Shown: piece by piece, positions 1 to 6,105 of the stretch
Numbering within the stretch: the stretch's first letter is position 1
Layout: each line of letters opens with the position of its first letter
Assembly (NCBI GenBank): GCA_041486385.1
Contig: JBGPLJ010000089.1
Coordinates: 1-11,755, forward strand
Length of the DNA: 11,755 bases
Reading direction: 5' to 3'
Origin: JBGPLJ01 sp041486385
Lineage (GTDB): Bacteria; Pseudomonadota; Gammaproteobacteria; Steroidobacterales; Steroidobacteraceae
Position numbers and translations under genes: made by a program
The notes under the pieces: generated by a model
Database searches by the model: none
Told to the model about the DNA's origin: nothing
Seen by the model: only the letters and a program-made list of their open reading frames with translations

Positions 1-1181
1 AGATGGCCGCAGGTGTCGTTGACGGCCTTGAAGCGATCGAGGTCGAGGTAACACAGCACATGCGAGGTTCGCCCGCCGTGCGCGACTTCCAGCGCCTCCT
101 GCAGTCGCCGCTCGAATTCGCGCCGGTTGACGAGTCCCGTGAGTGCGTCGTGGCTCGCCTGATAGGACATCTGGCGCGCGATGCCGCTCATCTCGGTGAC
201 ATCGTGCATGATGATCACGGCGCCGGTGATTTCCTGATTCGCTGCGCGAATGGGCGCGGCGCTTAATTCAATCGAAAATTCATTCGCGCCCTGCTTCGAG
301 AGCAGCAGCGCCCGCTTGCCAAGCGTGACGCGTGCGCCGGTCGCAAGCGATTGGCGGACCGGATCACCGAGCGCCTTGCGGCTGCCCTCATCGACCAGTG
401 TCACCACGTCGCTCAGCAATTTGCCGGCGGCGGCCGCGCCCGACAGGCCCGTGAGGGTCTCGGCGCCCTGATTCATGTAGTCGATGCGGCCGCGTGCGTC
501 CGTCGTGATAACGCCCTCGCCGATCGAATCGAGGGTCGCGAGCGCGCGCGACCGATCCTGGGACTGCGCCGGGGAGGACCGGCGCGGCGTCATCTCGATG
601 GCCGTGACGAGCAGCGCCGGTGAGCCGCCGAGATTGAGGGGCGTGGTCGCAAGTTCGAGCCGGCTCACCTGGCCCTGCGCGCCGACCAGCTCGATCTCGT
701 AGCGTTCCGCCGCGGGTTCGCCGGCGAGCCGCCGACGAATATTATCGGTCACGAGCTCGGCGTATTCGTTTGGCACCAGCTCGCCCAGCTTGCGGCCGAT
801 CAGGTCCTTCGGTGCTATGCCGACGAGCGCGCCGAAACGGCTGTTGGCGAACTCGATGCTGTCGCGATGCACGAGCACCGCTTCGGAGACGGACTCCATG
901 AGGCGGTCGAAGAGCGTGTCGCGCTCGAGCGCCTGAGCGTTGCGCTCCGCGAGCCTGGCGAGGATTTGGTTGACGGCTTCGCGGATCGCATTGACGGTCG
1001 GCTCGCCGTTCAAGGCGAGCACGCGGCGGTCGAAGCGATTGTCGTGGGCGATCGTATGCAGGGTTTCGCCGAGATTCGCCACGGCCGCCCGCCGCTGCCG
1101 TTCGCGCCGCCACAGCACGAGAAAGACCAGTGCGCACGCCCCCAGCGCGATCAGTGCGCTGCCGACGGCCATGGTTGGCAT
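1..1181 (-). CDS. Membrane-anchored PAS-PAS-GGDEF c-di-GMP signalling protein (partial, C-terminus off window)
   Basis: This frame stays open from the left edge to an in-frame TAA at 1236-1238, giving 393 residues from ATG 1181. One hydrophobic segment (about residues 4-24, rich in A, L and V) is followed by RRERQRR, so the rest is predicted to be cytoplasmic. Residues 35-80 look HAMP-like and run into a helical linker. Two PAS-type sensor domains follow (about 88-195 and 211-328; the second has the usual SIGEGVITTD...MNQGAE pattern). The GGDEF domain opens at about 340 with DALTGLVNRREF and the metal-binding LDLDRFKAVND. The GG(D/E)EF catalytic loop and any EAL domain lie beyond the edge, so synthase, hydrolase or degenerate activity cannot be decided. 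GTG 1184 (GGGGAAGAG about 10 nt upstream) and ATG 1172 are alternative starts. The ligand is unknown. It is divergent from the pcm-like gene. Confidence 0.88.
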   Translation of the reverse strand, partial: MPTMAVGSALIALGACALVFLVLWRRERQRRAAVANLGETLHTIAHDNRFDRRVLALNGEPTVNAIREAVNQILARLAERNAQALERDTLFDRLMESVSEAVLVHRDSIEFANSRFGALVGIAPKDLIGRKLGELVPNEYAELVTDNIRRRLAGEPAAERYEIELVGAQGQVSRLELATTPLNLGGSPALLVTAIEMTPRRSSPAQSQDRSRALATLDSIGEGVITTDARGRIDYMNQGAETLTGLSGAAAAGKLLSDVVTLVDEGSRKALGDPVRQSLATGARVTLGKRALLLSKQGANEFSIELSAAPIRAANQEITGAVIIMHDVTEMSGIARQMSYQASHDALTGLVNRREFERRLQEALEVAHGGRTSHVLCYLDLDRFKAVNDTCGH

Positions 1182-1405
1182 CACTGCGTGGATACTCTTC
1201 CCCTGCAGGCTCTTCGAGTTTCGAGCCTGTAATTCTTATTGCCGCCGGTCCGTACGCCCGCGAGCTATGAGTGTTGCACGGTACCGGGGATCGCCTTTTC
1301 TGCTCGCCAGGAGGGCGCCAGACATCGTGGGCAGGACCGTAGAGCAGTACCTCAACAGCACTTGCGCACGACCGGTGACGCCCACCCGCAGGATATCGTA
1401 TGGTC

Positions 1406-1435
1406 TTGGCGCACCCCATCAAAATTCACCATAAT
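1406..1435 (+). promoter_or_regulatory. Candidate sigma-70 promoter for the pcm-like/rhodanese unit
   Basis: TTGGCG (1406-1411) and CATAAT (1430-1435) are separated by 18 nt. Transcription would begin near 1442, leaving a leader of about 28 nt before ATG 1470. The -10 overlaps the upstream in-frame ATG at 1434, which argues against that ATG as the start codon. The rest of the 288-nt divergent gap (1182-1469) holds nothing else I can identify, and no clear promoter for the minus-strand GGDEF gene. This call is by motif only. Confidence 0.4.
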
Positions 1436-1469
1436 GACGTACGCAATTCTCCAGAAGGTCGCAATCCAT

Positions 1470-2123
1470 ATGCTTAACGTAGAGACCGCGCGGGCACAGA
1501 TGATCGCCCAGCAAGTGCGCGCCTGGGACGTCCTCGATGAGCGCGTCCTGGCGGCGCTTGCCACCGTGCATCGAGAGGAGTTCGTGCCTGAAGCCTATCG
1601 GAGCGCCGCATTCGCGGACGCGCCGATTCCACTCGGACACGGCCAGATCATGCTGCCGCCCAAGCTGGACGGCCGCATCCTCGAGTTGCTCCAACTGCGG
1701 GCGGACGCCGAGGTGCTCGAGATCGGCGCAGGCTCCGGATTTCTGGCCGCGTGTCTTGCGACCCTCGCCGGCCGTGTCCGCAGCCTCGAGATCTTTCCGG
1801 ACCTGGCGGCGCTCGCGACCCGCAACCTCCGCAATGCCGGCATCACACAGGCGTCGGTCGAGACGATGGACGCCCTCAAGCTCGATGAGCGCGACCGCTA
1901 CGACGCCATCGTCATCACTGGCTCACTGCCCATTTACGACGCGCGCTTCGAGCGCGCCTTGAAACAGGGCGGCCGCTTGTTCGTCATCACCGGCAGCGCG
2001 CCCGTGATGGAGGCGCTGCTGGTCGTACGCGGCGAGGGAGCGGAATTTACGCGCACGAGTCTCTTTGAAACCTCGGTTCCCGCGCTCGTCAACGCGCCGC
2101 AACCGCAGCGTTTTGTGTTCTAG
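1470..2123 (+). CDS. Protein-L-isoaspartate O-methyltransferase-like SAM-dependent methyltransferase
   Basis: This 217-residue class I methyltransferase belongs to the PCMT family. The start MLNVETARAQM matches how this subfamily usually begins, and GAAGG lies about 11 nt upstream. The helical N-terminus (QQVRAWDVLDERVL, then REEFVP at 36-40) is typical of Pcm. The SAM-binding motif I is LEIGAGSG (83-90), followed by the acidic residue of SLEIF (E107). Canonical Pcm repairs isoaspartate by methylating it with SAM. Here the substrate loop reads GHGQIMLPPK (57-66) instead of the Ser/Thr-containing GQTIS-P type loop, and the later GAAAP-like motif is ITGSLP. The fold is therefore secure but isoaspartyl substrate specificity is doubtful. 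The rhodanese gene begins 1 nt after its stop, so the two are probably co-translated. Confidence 0.88.
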   Translation: MLNVETARAQMIAQQVRAWDVLDERVLAALATVHREEFVPEAYRSAAFADAPIPLGHGQIMLPPKLDGRILELLQLRADAEVLEIGAGSGFLAACLATLAGRVRSLEIFPDLAALATRNLRNAGITQASVETMDALKLDERDRYDAIVITGSLPIYDARFERALKQGGRLFVITGSAPVMEALLVVRGEGAEFTRTSLFETSVPALVNAPQPQRFVF

Positions 2124-2124
2124 C

Positions 2125-2445
2125 ATGGTCCCGGAACTGACCCCCGCCGAGTTTGTCGCGCTTCGTCAATCGGGTGCGGACGTGGTGCTGCTCGACGTTC
2201 GCGAACCCTGGGAACTGGACGTCGCCAAGGTGTCCGGAATCGTCCATATCCCGATGGGATTGGTCGCCGAGCGCCTCGGCGAGCTCGACCCCCAACGGCA
2301 GACCGTGGTTATGTGTCGCTCTGGCCGACGCAGCATGGACATTGCACGCTTTCTTGCGGATAAGGGCTTCAAGTCGGTGGCCAATTTGAAGGGTGGAATA
2401 CTGGCCTGGGGCAAAGATCTCGACCCGAGTCTCCCAACCTATTGA
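2125..2445 (+). CDS. Single-domain rhodanese-like sulfurtransferase
   Basis: This 106-residue protein is a complete single rhodanese domain. It opens with LTPAEFVALRQSGADVVLLD and VREPWEL, carries the CRSGRRS active-site loop (C64-S70) with the sulfur-accepting cysteine, and ends with the standard NLKGGILAW segment (88-95). There is no signal peptide or membrane segment, so it is cytoplasmic. Rhodaneses of this size carry persulfide sulfur to acceptors such as cyanide or sulfur-relay partners; the acceptor here cannot be read from sequence. The six-residue loop with basic residues fits sulfurtransferases rather than the seven-residue phosphatase (Cdc25/ArsC-like) relatives. ATG 2125 lies 1 nt after the methyltransferase stop with no independent Shine-Dalgarno, so translation probably depends on coupling to that gene. 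Confidence 0.93.
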   Translation: MVPELTPAEFVALRQSGADVVLLDVREPWELDVAKVSGIVHIPMGLVAERLGELDPQRQTVVMCRSGRRSMDIARFLADKGFKSVANLKGGILAWGKDLDPSLPTY

Positions 2446-2478
2446 GTACTGGCTAACTCCAAGCACGGCGGCCGGCTC

Positions 2479-2506
2479 TTGCCGACCCAACCCTGGGTGA
2501 TATAGT
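2479..2506 (+). promoter_or_regulatory. Candidate sigma-70 promoter for tolC
   Basis: TTGCCG (2479-2484), a 16-nt spacer, and TATAGT (2501-2506) lie in an AT-rich stretch that stands out from the surrounding high-G+C sequence. An alternative -10 is TATAAC (2511-2516), but it has no matching -35. A start near 2513 would put the terminator-like hairpin at 2525-2544 inside the tolC leader. This call is by motif only. Confidence 0.45.
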
Positions 2507-2524
2507 CTTATATAACACTAGTTG

Positions 2525-2550
2525 ACCCCCCGCTTTCGGGGGGTTTCCTT
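2525..2550 (+). terminator. Intrinsic-terminator-like hairpin between rhodanese and tolC
   Basis: A perfect 8-bp, G+C-rich stem (ACCCCCCG at 2525-2532 with CGGGGGGT at 2537-2544) and a 4-nt loop CTTT are followed by a T-rich tract, TTTCCTTTC with two C interruptions. It is oriented to end plus-strand transcripts 80 nt after the rhodanese stop. It finishes about 19 nt before the tolC ATG and just 8 nt before its ribosome binding site, so it may instead act as a leader structure or attenuator for tolC. Confidence 0.65.
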
Positions 2551-2568
2551 TCATCTCGAGGAAGCGAT

Positions 2569-4002
2569 ATGCGCGTGCGAGTCCTGTTGTGCTCATCGGT
2601 CGTAGGTCTGGGTCTCGCCTCGGCGGTGCCGGCTGCGGATTTGATGCAGGTCTACCAGAAGGCACTCACCGCAGACCCACAGATCCGCGAAGCGGACGCC
2701 AATAGGCTCGCCGCGCGCGAATCACGGCCGCAGGCCTTCGGAGCCCTGCTGCCGCAGCTCAATGGCATGGGCCAGTACACGAAGGACAAGTCCGATGGCA
2801 CCTTCGGACTGCGCCAGAACACCGGCGCATCCCCGCCCGCGGAGCTGAACAGCGATACCAGGAACCGGTATTGGCAGATCCAGGCGAAGCAGACGGTATT
2901 TCAATGGGACCAGTGGATCGCGCTCAAGCGCTCGAGCAGCGAGGTCGCCCAGGCGGAAGCCGACTATCACAGCGCTCAGCAGAATCTGGTGCTGCGGGTT
3001 GCGCAGCGTTACTTCGACGTGCTGGCGGCGGAAGACAATCTGCACGCGCAGGAATCGGCCAATGAGGCGATCACGCGGCAGCTCGAGCAGGCGGAAAAGC
3101 GCTTCGAGGTCGGCCTGATCGCAATCACCGATGTGCAGGAGGCGAAAGCCGCGCACGACAGCGGTACTGCCGACGTGATCGCCGCCAAACGCGCGCTCGC
3201 CTCAAGCGAGGAGCTGCTGCGCGAGTTTACGGGGGAAAAATACGAGTCACTCGCGCGTCCAGGCGATGACATGCCGCTCAAGACGCCGGACCCGGCCGAC
3301 GAGGAGCGCTGGGTGCAGATCTCCATGGAGCAGAATCTCGCGCTGATCTCGAGCCACCTGGCCAGCGACATTGCGCGCGACAACGTGCATGTCGCCTTTG
3401 CCGGCCATTTGCCTGCGGTGTCACTCTCGTATACGAGGTCGAATAACAACGTATCCGGCGATCAGACCATCACCGCAAACGGCGTAACGGTCATTTCACC
3501 ACCCGACCAGAACATTGACGACAAGGCGCTGATGCTGCAGGTCACCGTGCCGATCTTTGCGAGCGGAGCGACACAGTCGCGCGTGCGCCAGGCGGAGTAT
3601 CGCTACCGCGCCGCGAACGAACGCTACGTCCGCTCGGCCCGCGAAACGGAACGGGCGGCACGCGACGCCTACCTGGGCGTGCTGAGCGAAATGTCGCGCG
3701 TGAAGGCACTCAAGCAGGCGCTCGAATCGAGCACGACGGCGCTGCAGGCGACCGAAGCAGGCTATGAAGTCGGCACGCGCACGGCGGTGGATGTACTGCT
3801 GGCGCGCCGCACACTCGTCCAGGCGGAGACCAATTATTCGCGCAGCCGCTACGATTACCTGCTCAACTTGATCAGCCTCAAGCTCGCGGCGGGTAATCTC
3901 GAGGACAAGGATGTCGGCGAGATCAATTCCTGGCTGAAGCCACCCACTGCGCCCGCTCCAGCACCAGCAACGGCACCCGCGGCGACACCCACTCAGCAGT
4001 AA
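2569..4002 (+). CDS. tolC: TolC-family outer-membrane efflux/type I secretion channel
   Basis: This 477-residue protein has a Sec signal peptide (MRVRV, then a hydrophobic core to about residue 20, likely cleaved after AVPA at 22). The mature protein starts ADLMQVYQKALTADPQI, the standard TolC opening. It has the two repeated OEP halves of the family (about 24-215 and 235-440), each with long alpha-helical coiled-coil stretches and short beta segments. The first helical repeat includes RYFDVLAAEDNL and the second RDAYLGVLSEMSRV; the EVGTRTAVDVLLARRTL segment near 400 matches the family. The tail (about 458-477) is Pro/Ala-rich and probably disordered. TolC trimers form the outer-membrane duct for RND and ABC pumps and type I secretion. 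No adaptor or pump gene lies alongside, as usual for shared TolC. GAGGAAG (2558-2564) sits just ahead of the ATG. It is convergent with waaA, 12 nt between stops. Confidence 0.94.
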   Translation: MRVRVLLCSSVVGLGLASAVPAADLMQVYQKALTADPQIREADANRLAARESRPQAFGALLPQLNGMGQYTKDKSDGTFGLRQNTGASPPAELNSDTRNRYWQIQAKQTVFQWDQWIALKRSSSEVAQAEADYHSAQQNLVLRVAQRYFDVLAAEDNLHAQESANEAITRQLEQAEKRFEVGLIAITDVQEAKAAHDSGTADVIAAKRALASSEELLREFTGEKYESLARPGDDMPLKTPDPADEERWVQISMEQNLALISSHLASDIARDNVHVAFAGHLPAVSLSYTRSNNNVSGDQTITANGVTVISPPDQNIDDKALMLQVTVPIFASGATQSRVRQAEYRYRAANERYVRSARETERAARDAYLGVLSEMSRVKALKQALESSTTALQATEAGYEVGTRTAVDVLLARRTLVQAETNYSRSRYDYLLNLISLKLAAGNLEDKDVGEINSWLKPPTAPAPAPATAPAATPTQQ

Positions 4003-4014
4003 GCGGGCAGCGCG

Positions 4015-5280
4015 CTAGCCGATGAGCGGCGGCACGAGCGCGAGCAGCTTTTCGAGGGCACCGCGATTCGCCTCCACGGTTGCGCGCCCGCGCGCACCGG
4101 TGGCGCGGCGCATTTCCGGGTCGCGCAGCAGCTCGGCCACGCTGGCGGCGAGTTCGGCCGCGTTGTGAACCGTCTGCACGGCGCCGACTTCGATCAGCAG
4201 GCGCGCAATGCCCTCTGCGTTATAGGTGTTCGGCCCGCTCACGATCGCAAGCCCGAGCGCCGCCGGCTCGAGCAGATTATGGCCGCCAATGGGCACCAGG
4301 CTCCCGCCGACGAACGCGACATCCGCCGCCGCGTAAAACGTCATCAGCTCACCCAGCGAATCGACGAGCAGCACCTGGGTATCGGCCGGTGCCGTCTGCG
4401 CGCGGCTGCGTCGCACGAAAGTCAAACCGTGGCGCTTGAGATTCGCGGCAACGTCATCGAAGCGATTCGGATGCCGCGGCACGAGAACCAGAAGCGCATC
4501 CGTTCCTGACGCGAGGAGCCGCTCGTGAGCATCGAGCACCACATCTTCCTCGCCGGCGTGCGTGCTGCCGGCGATCCACACCTGGCGCGCCGGGGCGTAC
4601 TGGGCGCGGAGCTTGGCGCCGTCCGCCGTCAGCGTGGCCGGCACCTGGAAGTCGAATTTGATGTTGCCTGTGACGTGCGTGCGCTCAGGGTTCGCACCGA
4701 TCGAGCGAAAGCGCTCTGCGTCGCCTGCACTCTGGGCGGCGATCACGATGCCGTGCGACAGCGTCTGTCGAAAAAGTCCGACCAGCCGGCGGTAGCGGCC
4801 GACGGAACGCTGCGAAACGCGGGCGCTTGCAAGCACCAGCGGAATTCCACGCTTGCCGCAAGTATCGAAGAGATTCGGCCAGATCTCGGTTTCAAGAATT
4901 ATCGCGAGGCGCGGCTGCACACGATCGAAGAAGCGCCGCACCGAGCCCGGCAGGTCGTAGGGCGCGAAGCTGTGGTAGACGTCGTCACCGAAAAGACTTC
5001 TCGCGCGTGCGGCGCCTGTTGGCGTCACCGTCGTCAAGACGAGCGGAATCTCGGGATAACGCGCACGCAGCGCGCGGATCAGAGCGGCTGACGCCTGCAC
5101 CTCGCCAACCGAAACGGCGTGCACCCAGATGCAGCGTTCCTGCAGCCGCACGGCGCCGAAGCCGAATCGCTCGCCCAAGCGGTCCCAATAGGAGCGGTCG
5201 CTGAGCCCGCGCCAGAGAACGACGGCAAACGCGAAGGGAGCAATGACGCGCGCCAGCGCCACGTAGATAAGCCGCAACAA
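4015..5280 (-). CDS. waaA: 3-deoxy-D-manno-octulosonic acid (Kdo) transferase
   Basis: This 421-residue GT30 enzyme matches WaaA/KdtA along its full length. It transfers Kdo from CMP-Kdo to lipid IVA at the cytoplasmic face of the inner membrane. The N-terminal hydrophobic helix (about 2-24) is the membrane anchor. The HAVSVGE motif ends in the catalytic-base Glu60. Further family motifs are ILETEIWPNL (128-137), GNIKFD (205-210), GSTHAGEE (238-245), VPRHPNRF (267-274) and GGSLVPIGGHNLLEPA (325-340). The start is TTG 5280: an in-frame TGA (the kdkA stop) directly precedes it, no ATG or GTG fits the family N-terminus, and GGAG lies 8 nt upstream inside kdkA. Because KdkA is encoded next to it, this WaaA may add one Kdo, as in Haemophilus, instead of two; that is inference. 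Confidence 0.95.
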   Translation of the reverse strand: MLRLIYVALARVIAPFAFAVVLWRGLSDRSYWDRLGERFGFGAVRLQERCIWVHAVSVGEVQASAALIRALRARYPEIPLVLTTVTPTGAARARSLFGDDVYHSFAPYDLPGSVRRFFDRVQPRLAIILETEIWPNLFDTCGKRGIPLVLASARVSQRSVGRYRRLVGLFRQTLSHGIVIAAQSAGDAERFRSIGANPERTHVTGNIKFDFQVPATLTADGAKLRAQYAPARQVWIAGSTHAGEEDVVLDAHERLLASGTDALLVLVPRHPNRFDDVAANLKRHGLTFVRRSRAQTAPADTQVLLVDSLGELMTFYAAADVAFVGGSLVPIGGHNLLEPAALGLAIVSGPNTYNAEGIARLLIEVGAVQTVHNAAELAASVAELLRDPEMRRATGARGRATVEANRGALEKLLALVPPLIG

Positions 5281-6105
5281 TCAGGCCGCTCCGCGCGCAG
5301 CGGTGTCGGGCGCGCCTGTTGTCGGACTCCCCGTCGCGCCCTCCTTCGAGCGATACGCAGCGAGCAGGGTTTCCCACTCGGTGTCGCCAAAGCGATCGGC
5401 GGGCAGCGGCGCGCTCACCTTGCGCAGCGACCGATAAAGACGCGCGAGATTGGCGTCGCGCCAGAGCCCGGGCGAGCGCAAGCGGCCGCGGTCGAAATCG
5501 ATGACCCACACGGGCTCGAGCGCATTGCTCGTCGTCAGCAGAATGTTATGGGCGTTGAGATCCGCGTGGCAGGCGCCGGCATCATGCAGACGCCGGATGC
5601 AGCGGCCGATCGCAACCCACAAGTCGAGCGACAAGGTTGCGCGTTCGAGCCGCGTCGACAGAGTTTCCGTCCCGTCGAGCCGCCGCGTGATCAGATCCGC
5701 CGCATAGGTCCAACCGGCCCGCCGATAGCGCGCAGCAATCGGCTGCGGAACGGGCAGCGCGCGGGCATGCAGGTTTGCGAGCAGGCGCCACTCGCGAAAA
5801 CTCCGTACGTTTGCCTCGCTGGTCCAGAGATAGCGGGCACGGCTGAAATGCGCGATCCAGCCGCCCCGTCGATAGGGGCGCGCAACCCAGTGATGACCCG
5901 CTACGTCGAGAAAGAATGCCCCGCCTCGTCCCTTGGCAACGGCGACACCAGCAGTCAGCGCCGCTGCATTGAGCTCAGCATGTGAAGCCAGATAGGCGAG
6001 CGCAGCGTTGCCGCTCTCGGAACCGTCCGTTAGGATGGCGCCGCCTTCGATCGCGACGCGTTGCTCCCCGATGCCGCTCAAGCTCGCCACCTCTCCCAGT
6101 CGCAT
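5281..6105 (-). CDS. kdkA: 3-deoxy-D-manno-octulosonic acid kinase
   Basis: This is a Kdo kinase of the lipopolysaccharide-kinase fold. It uses ATP to phosphorylate the Kdo attached to lipid A precursor. Family landmarks, numbered from ATG 6105 (274 residues): AKGRGGAFFLD (57-67), RPYRRGGW (76-83), RYLW (91-94), LPVPQPIAARY (117-127), the catalytic loop HADLNAHNIL (180-189, likely catalytic D182), and the metal-binding VIDFDRG (201-207). The last 23 residues or so (Gly/Ala/Thr/Pro-rich) extend beyond the usual end of the family. The start is uncertain. ATG 6105 agrees with the length of Xanthomonas homologues but has a poor ribosome binding site. TTG 6081 has GGAGAGG 8 nt upstream and would give 266 residues. 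Either start overlaps the 5' end of opsX. Its TGA abuts the waaA TTG, so the two genes form one operon. Confidence 0.92.
   Translation of the reverse strand: MRLGEVASLSGIGEQRVAIEGGAILTDGSESGNAALAYLASHAELNAAALTAGVAVAKGRGGAFFLDVAGHHWVARPYRRGGWIAHFSRARYLWTSEANVRSFREWRLLANLHARALPVPQPIAARYRRAGWTYAADLITRRLDGTETLSTRLERATLSLDLWVAIGRCIRRLHDAGACHADLNAHNILLTTSNALEPVWVIDFDRGRLRSPGLWRDANLARLYRSLRKVSAPLPADRFGDTEWETLLAAYRSKEGATGSPTTGAPDTAARGAA
6008..6036 (+). promoter_or_regulatory. Candidate sigma-70 promoter for opsX inside kdkA
   Basis: TTGCCG (6008-6013), a 17-nt spacer, and TAGGAT (6031-6036) would start transcription near 6043, about 28 nt ahead of the opsX ATG 6071. The same -35 hexamer appears in the tolC candidate. 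It lies within the antisense 5' coding part of kdkA, which is where an opsX promoter must be if opsX is independently transcribed. The match is only moderate. Confidence 0.33.

Noticed and set aside
742..1422. 226-residue minus-strand frame overlapping the GGDEF gene
   Set aside because: It is out of frame with the clear PAS-PAS-GGDEF reading and is Arg-rich with no domain.
1239..1469. Upstream in-frame extension of the methyltransferase (start at 1239 or ATG 1434)
   Set aside because: The extra residues do not resemble the family N-terminus, ATG 1434 overlaps a promoter-like -10, and MLNVETARAQM at 1470 fits the family.
4003..4014. Possible bidirectional terminator between tolC and waaA
   Set aside because: The 12-nt gap and adjacent bases form no convincing stem with a T-tract on either strand.
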